A stretch of DNA of 64,000 nt from Gemmatimonadota bacterium (GCA_022826565.1 JAJDUP010000003.1:62001-126000); one strand, 5' to 3'. Positions 1-9,095 are shown, counted from the first letter of the stretch. Numbers and translations: made by a program. The notes: generated by a model not told the origin, from the letters alone.

Positions 1-18
1 GGATGCGAGCGCCCCCGG

Positions 19-987
19 CTACAGCCCCACCACCTGCCCCACCCCCTCCTCCTCAGCCCGGCGCAACACCTCGGCCCCGATCGCCACATCCTGGACCGCC
101 GTGCCCACCGACTTGAAGAAGGTCAGCTCGCGCCCGGCGTTGCCCTCGGGGGCCTCGCCATTGACGATCTCGCCAAGGTCGGCGTCGATCACGTCCGGGG
201 GCACCAGGCCCTCGTTGATCGGGATGATCAGGTCGCCCGCTTCCTCCAGCGCGGCCTCGCGCTCCTCGACGACCACCCGCGCCCGCGTCACCACCTCGTC
301 GCCCACCTCGCGCGTGTGCGGCTGGAAGCTGCCGCTCCCGCTGACGTGCGTCCCGACGGGAAGCCCGGAGCCGTCGAACACGGGTGTCTCCGACGTGGTC
401 ACGGCCACGATGATGTCGGCGCCGTCCACCGCCTCGGCCGCGTCGGACAGCGCCCGCGCATCGACCCCTTCCAGCGAGTCTGCCAGCCGCCGCGCCGAAT
501 CCCCGCCCTGCGACACCACCCGCACCTCTCCGATCGGCCGCACCGCGCGGATCGCCTCTATCTGCCAGGGCGCCTGCGCGCCGGCACCGAAGATGGTGAG
601 GACGCGGCAATCCGCGCGACTCACCAACCGGGCCGCCAGCCCCGCGGCGGCCGCAGTCCGGATCGCCGTCAGCTCGCCGGCGTCCATGATCGCGGCCGGG
701 AGCCCGGTCTCGTCGTCGATCATGAGGATGACGCCGTTGATCGTCGCCAGTCCCCTGTCGCGGTTCCCGGGAAAGAGCGACGCGATCTTGGCGCCCCGGT
801 CCCCGGACGCACCCATGCGGGCGGGCATGAAGAGGGAGAATCCGTCACCCGAGGTCAGCACCACCCGCACCGGCATCTCGACCTCACCGGCAGAGAGTTG
901 CCCGAAGCCGCGGGCCATCGCGTCAATCGCGTCGTTCATGGTGATGAGCGAGAGGATCTCGGCTCGGGAGATAACGCGGAAGTTCAT
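19..987 (-). CDS. Ornithine cyclodeaminase / mu-crystallin family protein
   Basis: A 322-residue NAD(P)-dependent protein of the ornithine cyclodeaminase/mu-crystallin family. Members deaminate ornithine or act as alanine, lysine or ketimine reductases, so the substrate cannot be fixed here. Visible features are the Lys in RGAKIAS (about residue 67), the RTAAAAGL helix near 110-117 and the Rossmann motif GAGAQAP near 134-140. The start is ATG at 987, since upstream codons in the frame lie inside the preceding gene and do not look coding. It is the last gene of a seven-gene minus-strand run, 16 bases after the propeller lipoprotein. Family assignment is strong and the reaction is open. Confidence 0.88.
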   Translation of the reverse strand: MNFRVISRAEILSLITMNDAIDAMARGFGQLSAGEVEMPVRVVLTSGDGFSLFMPARMGASGDRGAKIASLFPGNRDRGLATINGVILMIDDETGLPAAIMDAGELTAIRTAAAAGLAARLVSRADCRVLTIFGAGAQAPWQIEAIRAVRPIGEVRVVSQGGDSARRLADSLEGVDARALSDAAEAVDGADIIVAVTTSETPVFDGSGLPVGTHVSGSGSFQPHTREVGDEVVTRARVVVEEREAALEEAGDLIIPINEGLVPPDVIDADLGEIVNGEAPEGNAGRELTFFKSVGTAVQDVAIGAEVLRRAEEEGVGQVVGL

Positions 988-1003
988 CGTGTCAGCCTGT
1001 TCG

Positions 1004-2251
1004 TCAGGGAGATTCGGTTGGAGTTGCACCTGCCCGCAGCCCGCTGGGCAACCGGGCCAGAAAAACCTGCAGCACACCTGCGTCGTCTTCGCGGACACCG
1101 ATGATCGTGTCGCCGCGGATGTCGTAGACGTCGGCCGGCGCACCCATATCGAGGACGCCAAGGTACTCGCCGCCGAGCGAGAAGGCATCCCAGAACCGCG
1201 CGCCGAAGCCGGCCGCCCTGAAGGTGTAGATCACGCGGCGATCCATCTTTGCCACCGGTCGCACCCGCTGCACGAGCACCAGGTCGTCACCGGCCTCGAT
1301 GTCCGCCATGGCGGGCAGCCGGTCCGGCACCCGGAACTGGTCGCCAAAGCCCTCAGGGACCTCCGCGTCGTCCATCCCCATGCCCCGGATGACAATCCTG
1401 AGGATCTCGTCCTGCTCGTCCGGGGTCAGCGACCGCTCCTCGTGATCCCACGAGACCGTCCGCAACGGCGCACCGTCCGCGTGGACGGTGAATTCGGGCG
1501 AGAACATCCAGCCCGCGGCGACCACGCCGGGCTCCGTGAACGACCACACGGGATGGTTCTGCCACAGCGGCTGCCGACCGTTGGGCTCTCCGGGCTCGGC
1601 CGGAGGCGTGAGCACCGCCAGCGTGTCCTCCAGCTCCTCATCGGACTGCAGGTCATACCGAGCCACCACCTCGGCTCCACCTGCCGAAATCCGCACGACC
1701 GGCATCCCGTCGCTCGCCGCCCGCCACTCCGGTATGTACGTCTGCTGAATGTCGAAGTGCCGCGACCCCATCACCTCGCCCGCGAGCGAATACCGATTGA
1801 TGGACTGGCCCATGATGTCGGGAACTACGAAGCTCTCCGGCGTCACCGCCACAAGCGCCAGCGAAGCCTCGCCGCTGAGCTCGCCGGGCCCGTCGCCCCT
1901 GCGCCCGATTCTGCGGATGAACGACCCGTCGGGCGCAAAGGTCCGGACTTCGGCCGCGTGGCCATCCAGCACGGCGATGGTGCCGTCGGCCATGACGTCC
2001 AGTCCGGCGACGTCGCCGAAGAGGTGTTCAGGCGGGCCGTTCTCCGCACCGATCACGACCAGCTGCTCCACCGCGAAGACGGGGCGTTCGTAGTCGGCCA
2101 GCCGGGTGTGGCGGACGGCCTCGACCCCGTCTTCCTCGGAAACGCTCGGTGCTTCCCCGCCGCCGGTCTCGCATCCGGTCAGCACCCCGATCGCCGCAGT
2201 TGCCAGGATGCGGACACGCAGCGAACCCGCCGCGCCCGCCCCTCTACGCAC
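1004..2251 (-). CDS. 6-bladed beta-propeller lipoprotein
   Basis: A secreted lipoprotein of about 415 residues. A short Arg-containing n-region leads into a hydrophobic stretch and the lipobox GVLTGC, so it is probably anchored in a membrane. The body carries the repeated pattern of a 6-bladed propeller (blades such as DVMADGTIAVLDG, then RTFAPDGSFIRRIGRRGDGPGEL). This family is abundant in Bacteroidota and Gemmatimonadota but functionally vague. I chose GTG at 2251: it overlaps the stop of the DinB gene as GTGCGTAG with a GGTGG stretch upstream. An in-frame ATG at 2302 exists but lies deeper in DinB. It has the same fold class as the protein at 49998. Confidence 0.75.
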   Translation of the reverse strand: MRRGAGAAGSLRVRILATAAIGVLTGCETGGGEAPSVSEEDGVEAVRHTRLADYERPVFAVEQLVVIGAENGPPEHLFGDVAGLDVMADGTIAVLDGHAAEVRTFAPDGSFIRRIGRRGDGPGELSGEASLALVAVTPESFVVPDIMGQSINRYSLAGEVMGSRHFDIQQTYIPEWRAASDGMPVVRISAGGAEVVARYDLQSDEELEDTLAVLTPPAEPGEPNGRQPLWQNHPVWSFTEPGVVAAGWMFSPEFTVHADGAPLRTVSWDHEERSLTPDEQDEILRIVIRGMGMDDAEVPEGFGDQFRVPDRLPAMADIEAGDDLVLVQRVRPVAKMDRRVIYTFRAAGFGARFWDAFSLGGEYLGVLDMGAPADVYDIRGDTIIGVREDDAGVLQVFLARLPSGLRAGATPTESP

Positions 2252-2768
2252 CCAGGTACCGCTCCGCCACCACCCTCCGGTGATGCCGCGAGTGACCGGC
2301 AATGATCCAGGCCAGACTCCTCACCGTAAACTCGAAGCCGCTGGCCATCCCGCGCCGGTCCCAGGTCTCGTTCTCGAAGCTGTGCAGGAGCGCCAGCGTC
2401 GAAGCGCGGACGGCAGACAACTCGTCGGTCAGGGTGGCGAGCGAGCGCCGGTCGGCTCCCGAGGCCGCTGCATAGGCGTTTTCATCGAATGAAGGAAAGT
2501 GTGACCGATCCCCCCGGGCGAACGCCATCGCGCGCACGCCGAACATCCGCTCGGCGTCGATGACATGGCCGACCACCTCGCGAATCGACCACTTGCCTTC
2601 CGCATAGCGGTGGCCCTCCCGGTCGGGCGGCACGGCGGTGAGCATCGCGCGCCAGGCCTCGGCATCGTCCGCGAGCGCGGGGAGCAGCTCCCCCTCCACC
2701 GCAGCGATGTACTCGTGGTAGGAGTCGGCGCATTCGTCGTTCGTGGGCCTGCGGGGCGAGTCGGGCAT
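2244..2768 (-). CDS. DinB / YfiT-like metal-binding four-helix protein
   Basis: A 174-residue protein of the DinB/YfiT-like superfamily (DinB_2). These are four-helix bundles that hold a metal with a His triad and often act as thiol-dependent transferases. The triad is visible: the His in GHVIDAERMFG and the two in GHSRHHRRVV near the C terminus. The WSIREVVGHV and ENETWDRRG segments are typical of the family. The start is ATG at 2768, 17 bases after the cyclophilin stop, with GGAG-like sequence upstream. It is co-transcribed with its neighbours. The substrate is unknown. Confidence 0.85.
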   Translation of the reverse strand: MPDSPRRPTNDECADSYHEYIAAVEGELLPALADDAEAWRAMLTAVPPDREGHRYAEGKWSIREVVGHVIDAERMFGVRAMAFARGDRSHFPSFDENAYAAASGADRRSLATLTDELSAVRASTLALLHSFENETWDRRGMASGFEFTVRSLAWIIAGHSRHHRRVVAERYLGA

Positions 2769-2785
2769 GTGGGTTGGCTCCTGGG

Positions 2786-3502
2786 TCAGGGTTGTGGCGG
2801 CTCGATGGTGGCGCGCACCAGCCGGTCGAGCAAGGGGAACTCGCGGTCGAGATAGGCGTTGCCGCCCGCCACGATCGCGCTCTGGTCGCCGCGGCGCACC
2901 CCGCCGCCGGAATTCTCGCCGTATCCCGAGTAGATGCGGTCGACGACCTCCATCCCCTCCACCACCCGACCGAACGGAGGGAAGCCCTGCGCGTCGAGGC
3001 GGGTGTTGTCGACGGCGTTGATGTAGACCTGGGTGGTGCGCGTGTTCGGCTCGGTGAAGGCGAACGCGATGGCGCCCCTGACGTTGCTGGCCACAACGGC
3101 CGAATCGTCGGGAAGCGTCTGGTTGATCCACGCGGCCGTGACCTCCGGATCGCCCGCCAGCCCCCATTGCACGATGAAGCCCGGGACAGTGCGGTGGAAG
3201 CGCGCATCGTCGTAGTAGCCGTGCCGGACCAGGTTGTGGAAGCGGTCGGCCCCGATCGGTGCCCAGGCCCGCACCACCTCGATCGCGAAGTCGCCGGCGC
3301 TGGTCTCGAAGCGTGCCACGAAGGTGTCGGGGGCGGGCTCGTCCCAGGCCGGGTGCTCGGGGTCGAGCAGGATTTCGCGCACCGGGGCGTCGGCGGCTCC
3401 GCTCATATCATCGCCGGCAGCAGGCGGGCCTCCGGGGCCACAGGACAGGATGGCTACACACGCCAGGCTTGCCGCTTGACGCCAACTGATTTGATTCATC
3501 AT
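2786..3502 (-). CDS. Cyclophilin-type peptidyl-prolyl isomerase lipoprotein
   Basis: A 238-residue exported cyclophilin that would catalyse proline isomerisation during folding outside the cytoplasm. The N terminus is a lipoprotein signal ending at the lipobox AILSC (about residues 17-21), followed by a short linker. The cyclophilin domain spans about 45-230, with the catalytic FHR (in DARFHRTVPGF), the Gln of FIVQWG and a late FGRVVEGMEVVD segment. The start codon is the ATG of an ATGA overlap with the glpD stop (3499-3502), so translation is probably coupled. A second in-frame ATG at 3499 is an equally possible start. Confidence 0.9.
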   Translation of the reverse strand: MMNQISWRQAASLACVAILSCGPGGPPAAGDDMSGAADAPVREILLDPEHPAWDEPAPDTFVARFETSAGDFAIEVVRAWAPIGADRFHNLVRHGYYDDARFHRTVPGFIVQWGLAGDPEVTAAWINQTLPDDSAVVASNVRGAIAFAFTEPNTRTTQVYINAVDNTRLDAQGFPPFGRVVEGMEVVDRIYSGYGENSGGGVRRGDQSAIVAGGNAYLDREFPLLDRLVRATIEPPQP

Positions 3503-5040
3503 GCCGGAAGGTAGCGCTTCGCCAGAGCCCTGAAAGCGTCCACCTGTTCGGCGGCCCAGTCCTCGCCGCGGCCCAGCTCCCGCGCCATCACCGCGGCCAC
3601 CCCGGGCGCGGCCTCCGACGCCGCCTTCGCGTTCAGGAAGAGCGCCCGCGTCCGGCGCGCCAGCACATCCTCGATGTGCACGGCCATCTCGCTGCGCGCC
3701 GCCCACGCGGCCTGGCTTAGCCTGTAGGGCAAGCCCGGGTGCATGAGAGCCGAAAGGCGCTGGTCGGCGGCCTCCATCGCGCGGATCGGGTCCGCGTCCG
3801 CCCCGTACACCTTCCACGGATACCGCACGTGGCGCCGCGTCGAGTAGCCGTGCAGCCGCAGCCGCGCGGTGATCGAGTGCGCGGGAGACAGGTTGCCCAC
3901 CTCCGCCGCAACAGTGACCACATCCTGCGCGACCTTGCGGCAGGTGGTCCACTTGCCGCCCGTCACCGTGACCAGACCGCGCCGGGAGACGCTTACGCTG
4001 TGGTCGCGGGACAGGGCGGCGGTGTTCTGACCCGTGCCGACCGCCGCGAGCGCCCTCAGCCCGGCCCACGCGGAGAGGATGTCGCCGCGCGCAATGGGGC
4101 GGGTCAGGTAGCGCGAGGCATGGTCGATCAGGTAGTCCAGCTCGGCGTCGCTCGGCGCCGGCTCGCTCGACGGCTCGCTCACGCGGACGTCCGTGGTCCC
4201 GATCAGCACATGGCCGTGCCAGGGGATCGCGAAGAGCACCCTGCCATCGTCGGTGGAGGGGACCAGCACGGCCGTGTGGCCCGGGAGGAAGGCGCGGCCC
4301 ACCACGATGTGCGCCCCTCGGGCCAGCACCACCGCGGAGGCCACGCGCGGCTCGTCCATCCGCAACACGGTGTCGGCGAATGGGCCCGTCGCGTTGACCA
4401 CAACGGCCCCGCGGGCGACCCACTCCGCGCCGCCGACGAGATCTCGCACCCTCACCCCCCTCACACTCCCCCGCGACTCGACCAGTTCGACCGCTTCCGC
4501 GTAGTTCAGGGCGACGCAACCGAGGTTGGCGGCGGTGCGGATCAGGGCCCATCCGAGGCGCGCGTCGTCGAACTGGCCGTCGTGGAAGAGGACGCCGCCG
4601 CGGAGTCCCATCCCCTGCAGGGTGGAGACGTGGTTGAAGCAGGCACGGCGGCTCAGGAGGCGGGACCTGCCCAGGCCTCGGCCGACGGCGAGTGCGTCGT
4701 ACAGCTTGAGCCCGGCGGCGTACCACGGGCGCTCCCACCAGCGGTAGGCCGGCACGATCAGCGGCAGGCTGTCGACCAGGTGCGGCGCGTTTCCGCGCAG
4801 GCGATGGCGTTCGCGGAGGCCCCGGTAGACGAGTTCCACCTGTCCCGAGCGCAGGTAGCGGACGCCGCCGTGAATCAGCTTGGTGCTGCGGCTGGAGGTG
4901 CCGCTCGTGAAGTCCCCGCGTTCGACGAGGAGGGTGCGGTATCCGCGCGCGGAGGCGTCGAGGGCGGTCGCGAGCCCGGTGCAGCCGCCGCCGACCACGA
5001 TGACGTCCCAGGGGCGCATGTGCATGGCCCGTTCGAGCAT
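3499..5040 (-). CDS. glpD: Aerobic glycerol-3-phosphate dehydrogenase
   Basis: FAD-dependent glycerol-3-phosphate dehydrogenase, 513 residues. It oxidises sn-glycerol 3-phosphate to dihydroxyacetone phosphate at the inner membrane and passes electrons to quinone, which fits the menaquinone genes further along. The FAD dinucleotide fold is at residues 10-36 (VIVVGGGCTGLATAL), followed by ERGDFTSGTSSRSTKLIHGG and HGGVRYL, both family signatures. The C-terminal DAO_C-like domain runs from about 390 onward. It starts 7 bases after the permease gene and ends in an ATGA overlap with the cyclophilin. No glpF or glpK is adjacent, so it may serve phospholipid turnover or a respiratory shuttle. Confidence 0.92.
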   Translation of the reverse strand: MLERAMHMRPWDVIVVGGGCTGLATALDASARGYRTLLVERGDFTSGTSSRSTKLIHGGVRYLRSGQVELVYRGLRERHRLRGNAPHLVDSLPLIVPAYRWWERPWYAAGLKLYDALAVGRGLGRSRLLSRRACFNHVSTLQGMGLRGGVLFHDGQFDDARLGWALIRTAANLGCVALNYAEAVELVESRGSVRGVRVRDLVGGAEWVARGAVVVNATGPFADTVLRMDEPRVASAVVLARGAHIVVGRAFLPGHTAVLVPSTDDGRVLFAIPWHGHVLIGTTDVRVSEPSSEPAPSDAELDYLIDHASRYLTRPIARGDILSAWAGLRALAAVGTGQNTAALSRDHSVSVSRRGLVTVTGGKWTTCRKVAQDVVTVAAEVGNLSPAHSITARLRLHGYSTRRHVRYPWKVYGADADPIRAMEAADQRLSALMHPGLPYRLSQAAWAARSEMAVHIEDVLARRTRALFLNAKAASEAAPGVAAVMARELGRGEDWAAEQVDAFRALAKRYLPA

Positions 5041-5047
5041 GTAGTCC

Positions 5048-7300
5048 CTAATCCGCCGCCACCCTCCCCATGAACGCCCTCACCCGTTCGTGGCTCTTGA
5101 GCACCATGACCGTCCCCGGAGCCTCGCGCGCGACCCGTTCCGGGATCGTCCCGAACACGATGCGGCTCGAAAAGCTGTCCCCCGAGGCCCCCACCATCAC
5201 CGCGTCGTACTCCTCCGCCGCGGCAACGATCGACTCCACCACACCGGACCCGGTCAGGATCCGCGTCCGGACCGCCGCATCCTCCGGCATCCCGGTGCGT
5301 TCCTCGGCCAGCCACTTCTCCTTGGCGGCGCGCTTCCGCTTCGACGCGTTCAGGGGCACCACACCGGCCACCGTCAGCGTTCCCCCGCCCCCCTCCGCCA
5401 GGCCGAGGGCGTACCCCACCGCCTTGCTCGCATGGACGCTCCCGGCGGTGGGCACAAGGATGCGCCTCGGCACCGCCCGCTCCGCTCCGAACCGGACCAG
5501 CATGATGTCGGCCCGCGCGAGCCGTACGACATCGTCCGTCACCTCGCCAAGGATCTGCCGCGTCTGGGTTGTGAAGCCCTTCCACCCGAGCACGATCAGG
5601 TGGGAGCGGTCCTCGCGCTGCGCTTCCAGGATCGCGCGGGCCACGTTGCGCCCCACCCGCACCTCGGTGGTGATGGGCACGTCCAGCTCGCCTTCCAGCG
5701 CAGCCAGGCGCTCCAGAATGTCGTCCTCGGCCTCGATCGCCTTGCGGGCCATCTCGGGCGGGAGCTGATCGGGGACCTGCACGACGCGCAACAGGGTGAT
5801 CTCACCGTCCTGGTGCCGGGCAAGAGTGGCAGCCATTCGCAACATCGGCTCGGCCGTGTGGGGGTTGTAGACCGGGAGCAGGATGCGGAAGGGTGCGGTG
5901 CGCGGAGAGGCGTGCAGCGCCACGATCCTCGATTCGGGGCCGGCCGCGTCGGGGACCTCGAAGCGGGTGCCGCGCCAGGCGGCGTACCAGAACAGCCCGA
6001 TGAGAAGCGCGAGAATCGCGAAGAGCACCGGCTGGATGTGCCCCTGCATCGGGATCTGCAGGATGAGGTAGATGTTGGCCGCGATCCCCAGCGCCGGCAG
6101 GAGCGGCACCAGCGGCACACGGAAAGGGCGCTCGATGTCGGGGAAGCGGCGGCGGTGGACGATCAGTGCCGCGTTGACGAAGCAGAGCGCCAGGAGGAGG
6201 ACCAGGTTCGCGAAGTGCGCGAGGTCCTCGAGCGGCAGGAGCAGCGCGAAGATGCCGATCGAGCCGCCCGCCGCCAGCACCGCCACGAAGGGCGTATGCG
6301 TGCCCGCGCTGATGCGGCCGAAGAAGCGCGGCAGGTGGCGCCGGTGGCTCATCGACAGCGCCACCCGCGACCCGGCCAGGATCGACGCGTTCGAGGCGGA
6401 GATCATCGAGAAGATGGCGCCGCCCACGATCACGGCGCCCCCGACAGGCCCCAGGAAGGCGCGCGCGGCCACGCCCATCGCGGCCTCGGTGTACTCGGTG
6501 AGGTCGGCCACGACCACGACCAGCACCACCAGGGCATAAAGCACCGTCACAACGAGCATCGAGATGAAGATCGCGCGCGGGATCGTCTTCGTGGGGTTGA
6601 TGACCTCGCCGGCCGACGCCGCGATCGCCGAGAACCCGAAGAAGGTGATGAAGACGAGCGCGGCGGTGGACGCGATCATCGGGAGGTCGTTGCTGAAGCG
6701 CGCGGTGATGGCGGCCGCGTCGAATCCGCCCAGCCCCCCCGCGATGAACCACACCAGCAGCGCGATCTTCGCGACCGTGACGACGATCTGGAAGGTCCCG
6801 CTCTCCTTCGTCCCCTTGATGTTGAGCAGCGTGAGCGCGGCCAGGAACACGAGCCCCGGCAGCGCCGCCACGGGCACATGCCAGATGAATTCGTTGAAGT
6901 AGGTGGAGAGGCTCGCGATGTAGAACGCGCACGACGACGCGTAGCCCAGCAGGATGCACCAGCCGACCAGGTAGGCCAGGAGCGGCGGGAAGGTCTTGCG
7001 CGCGTAGAGGTAGCCCTCGCCCGAGAAGGGGTAGATCGAGGTGAACTCGCAGTAGGTGAGCGCGGTGAACGCCGCGACGAGCGCAGCGAGCAGGAAGGAA
7101 ACGATCGCCGCGCTGCCCACGTATCCCACCGCCAGCCCCGACAGCGTGAAGATCCCGGCGGCGATCATGGTTCCGGTCCCGATGGCCAGCGCGGAGACGA
7201 GACCGAGATCGCGGCTCAGCCCGGCGACTACGACCTGCGGCCCGCCCTCCTCACTGGATGGATGCGAACCCGGCCGCTCAGATGTCACAGGCCCGCGCAA
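5048..7300 (-). CDS. APC-superfamily amino acid permease with two C-terminal Usp domains
   Basis: A 750-residue fusion. Residues about 25-430 form an APC-type permease of roughly twelve membrane helices, beginning LGLVSALAIGTGTMIAAGIFTLSGLA, a segment with the Gly-rich unwound TM1 typical of the family. The remainder carries two universal-stress-protein-like domains (about 465-605 and 610-745); the second has the GASGDSFSSRIVFGTIPERVA segment resembling the Usp ATP-binding loop. Permease-Usp fusions are known and the Usp part is thought to sense nucleotide or stress. The transported amino acid cannot be told. It lies 47 bases after the thioredoxin gene and 7 before glpD. Confidence 0.88.
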   Translation of the reverse strand: MRGPVTSERPGSHPSSEEGGPQVVVAGLSRDLGLVSALAIGTGTMIAAGIFTLSGLAVGYVGSAAIVSFLLAALVAAFTALTYCEFTSIYPFSGEGYLYARKTFPPLLAYLVGWCILLGYASSCAFYIASLSTYFNEFIWHVPVAALPGLVFLAALTLLNIKGTKESGTFQIVVTVAKIALLVWFIAGGLGGFDAAAITARFSNDLPMIASTAALVFITFFGFSAIAASAGEVINPTKTIPRAIFISMLVVTVLYALVVLVVVVADLTEYTEAAMGVAARAFLGPVGGAVIVGGAIFSMISASNASILAGSRVALSMSHRRHLPRFFGRISAGTHTPFVAVLAAGGSIGIFALLLPLEDLAHFANLVLLLALCFVNAALIVHRRRFPDIERPFRVPLVPLLPALGIAANIYLILQIPMQGHIQPVLFAILALLIGLFWYAAWRGTRFEVPDAAGPESRIVALHASPRTAPFRILLPVYNPHTAEPMLRMAATLARHQDGEITLLRVVQVPDQLPPEMARKAIEAEDDILERLAALEGELDVPITTEVRVGRNVARAILEAQREDRSHLIVLGWKGFTTQTRQILGEVTDDVVRLARADIMLVRFGAERAVPRRILVPTAGSVHASKAVGYALGLAEGGGGTLTVAGVVPLNASKRKRAAKEKWLAEERTGMPEDAAVRTRILTGSGVVESIVAAAEEYDAVMVGASGDSFSSRIVFGTIPERVAREAPGTVMVLKSHERVRAFMGRVAAD

Positions 7301-7347
7301 TCCCGACGGGAGTCAGCATCCGCGAGGGCAACCGGCGCGGCGACCCG

Positions 7348-7872
7348 TCAGGGCTGGGCGGCCGGCTCGGCGGGCAGCAACGCCCGCACGTCACGCTGCA
7401 CGTCCTCTTCCATCGGACGGAAGGGCCCGGTCCACTTGCGCGCGATCACGCCCTCGGAGTCGATAAGGAAGCTCCCCGGCAGGCCGAGCAGCAGGTACGA
7501 CTCCATGATCTCCCAGGTGGGGTCGTGGTAGATCGGGAACGAGATGTCGATCTCCTCGATGAAGGCCTGGATCTGGTCGGTGGCCCCGCGGTCGTCCACA
7601 CTCACGCCCACCACCCGGAACCCCTGGTCCGCATAGGTGTCGTGGAGTTCCTGCAGCTCGGGCATCTCCTGCCGGCACGGTGCGCACCATGTCGCCCAGA
7701 TGTTGAGCATGTACGGCGTGCCCCTCAGGTCCGCAGCCGCGACCTCTTCACCGTCCATCGTCACGGCCGTGAACGGCGGCGCGGCCCCGCCCACCTCCGG
7801 GACTCGAACATCCGGCACCTCGCACGCCAGAGCGGCAAGCAACAGGGCCGGGAGTGCGGTGCTTTTCTTCAC
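7348..7872 (-). CDS. TlpA/ResA-like thioredoxin lipoprotein
   Basis: A 174-residue extracytoplasmic thiol-disulfide oxidoreductase. The N terminus is a lipoprotein signal (lipobox LLAALAC) and the thioredoxin fold carries the active site WCAPC in NIWATWCAPCRQEMPEL, typical of TlpA/ResA/DsbE proteins that reduce apocytochrome c or other exported thiols. The start is GTG at 7872: a strong GGAGG sits 7 bases upstream, whereas the longer in-frame ATG at 7938 lacks such a site. It heads the minus-strand run and is probably its promoter-proximal gene. A role in maturing the c-type cytochromes encoded at 11124-17474 is inference. Confidence 0.88.
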   Translation of the reverse strand: MKKSTALPALLLAALACEVPDVRVPEVGGAAPPFTAVTMDGEEVAAADLRGTPYMLNIWATWCAPCRQEMPELQELHDTYADQGFRVVGVSVDDRGATDQIQAFIEEIDISFPIYHDPTWEIMESYLLLGLPGSFLIDSEGVIARKWTGPFRPMEEDVQRDVRALLPAEPAAQP

Positions 7873-7909
7873 GGAACATCCTCCAGAATGACGCCGGGAC
7901 ACGGCCTTC

Positions 7910-7938
7910 AAGCTACCCAACCACGCCGCGTGCGCCAA
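7910..7938 (-). promoter_or_regulatory. Candidate sigma-70 promoter for the 7872-19 gene run
   Basis: On the minus strand a -35-like TTGGCG (7933-7938) is followed after 17 bases by TAGCTT (7910-7915). It lies 38 bases upstream of the GTG of the thioredoxin gene and in the divergent gap with the M50 gene. The -10 matches the consensus poorly, so this is tentative. Confidence 0.3.
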
Positions 7939-8092
7939 TAATTCAGTGTCGGCGGGCGTGGCCCGGGCCAGGTGGGCCGAATCACGACCGGCGTCCTGCG
8001 AACGCGCGCCGGGAGCTCCGCCGCCGCAACCCCAGGCGCCCTTCGCGCGTACTCATACCAGTGACTCGATCCCTGGAAACGGAGCCGACTCA

Positions 8093-8779
8093 ATGGCTGA
8101 TGACATGCAAGCATCCACCGCGAAGCGGAAGCTGACCTTCCTCGCAGGATTCTCCCTCTATTTCGTCGCGCTGTGGCTGCTCTGGGACACGCCCGCCATC
8201 TATCCGCTCAAGATCTTCGTGGTCATGCTCCACGAGATCAGCCACGGGATCGCCTCGGTCGCCACCGGGGGCACGATCGAGAAGATCGTCCTCGATCCCT
8301 ACCAGGGCGGAGCGTGCTACTGCGGGGGTGGCAACGCGTTCATTACGCTGTCGGCGGGGTATCTGGGGAGCCTGTTTTGGGGGGTGGTCCTTCTCGCGGC
8401 CACGGGGGTGCGCCGCGTCCCCAACCAGGCGCTGGTCTTTCTGGTGGGCCTGCTGGTGTTCGCGCTCACGGCGCTGTACGTCCGCAACGGCTTCGGCCTC
8501 GCGTTCGGCCTTGCGTTCGGCGCGGTGCTCATGATCGCGGGCCGCAAGCTCGGCGCCGGGATCAGCCGGGTGCTGTTGACGACGCTGGGGCTGACGAGTT
8601 GCCTGTACGCGATCCTCGACATCAAGAGCGACGTCCTCGACAGGCCCCACCTCGAGTCCGACGCGGCCATGCTGGCGGATCTGACGGGGGTGCCGACGAT
8701 GACCTGGGGGGTCATCTGGATCGCCGTGGCGGTGGTGGTCAGCGCGCTGGCGTTTCGGAGGGCGTACCAGGCGGCTTGA
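8093..8779 (+). CDS. M50-like (M50B) integral membrane metalloprotease homologue
   Basis: A 228-residue polytopic membrane protein. HEISH at residues 47-51 (in VVMLHEISHGIASV) is the HExxH zinc motif, placed inside a hydrophobic helix as in M50 site-2-type proteases. It is followed by ACYCGGGNAFITLSAGYLGSLFWG, the conserved Gly-rich and NAFI/TLSAGY-like region of the M50B branch. Five or six further membrane segments follow. The second-half aspartate motif of classical site-2 proteases is less clear; DIKSD near 180 is a candidate. The start is ATG at 8093 with GGAG upstream. Members of this branch are mostly uncharacterised, so proteolysis is inferred. Confidence 0.78.
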   Translation: MADDMQASTAKRKLTFLAGFSLYFVALWLLWDTPAIYPLKIFVVMLHEISHGIASVATGGTIEKIVLDPYQGGACYCGGGNAFITLSAGYLGSLFWGVVLLAATGVRRVPNQALVFLVGLLVFALTALYVRNGFGLAFGLAFGAVLMIAGRKLGAGISRVLLTTLGLTSCLYAILDIKSDVLDRPHLESDAAMLADLTGVPTMTWGVIWIAVAVVVSALAFRRAYQAA

Positions 8780-8833
8780 GAATAGTGCGCAAAACGACAC
8801 GCTCCACCCGCGCCACCTCCGTAAACAAACGTC

Positions 8834-8861
8834 TTGCTACCCTCACCCCGTTCTGTATACA
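8834..8861 (+). promoter_or_regulatory. Sigma-70-type promoter of a small transcription unit
   Basis: TTGCTA (8834-8839), a 16-base spacer and TATACA (8856-8861) form a good promoter in an otherwise G+C-rich gap. It points at the small ORF at 8972 and the hairpin at 9096, giving a predicted transcript of about 270 bases. Confidence 0.5.
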
Positions 8862-8971
8862 TTGGTGTCGACCCCGAACGGGTCCATACCCGGAAGCCAC
8901 GAGTGGCGGACGGTTTCGAGCTGGACTTGGTGTCCCGCCCGATGTCCAACCCAAAAAAAGGAGGTGATCTC

Positions 8972-9034
8972 TTGTCTAGTCCCAGTACCCAGCCCAACCC
9001 GGCAAGGGCAAGCGATCGCCGCTTCGGCAACTGA
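8972..9034 (+). CDS. Twenty-codon ORF behind a perfect Shine-Dalgarno sequence
   Basis: A TTG-initiated ORF of 20 codons ending in TGA at 9032. Immediately upstream (8958-8970) is AAAGGAGGTGATC, which would pair without mismatch to the 3' end of bacterial 16S rRNA, an exceptional match. The TTG follows 1 base after this block. The predicted peptide begins with Ser/Pro-rich residues and ends in DRRFGN; no family is recognised. It sits in its own small unit between a promoter (8834) and a terminator-like hairpin (9096). It could be a genuine small protein, a leader peptide, or a small RNA that merely carries the anti-16S block. Confidence 0.4.
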   Translation: MSSPSTQPNPARASDRRFGN

Positions 9035-9095
9035 GCCGAACACGATCCAAACCTTCGCGCCGTAAGCGGTCTTCGCGCCGGGTTGCGGCAGGTTA

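Noticed and set aside
101..2305. Plus-strand open frame of 734 codons
   Set aside because: It lies opposite two well-supported minus-strand genes, is rich in Arg/Pro/Ser with no domain pattern, and mirrors their codon bias; typical antisense shadow of high-G+C genes.
5090..7531. Plus-strand open frame of 813 codons
   Set aside because: Antisense to the permease-Usp gene, full of RHR/DRE runs without hydrophobic cores; shadow.
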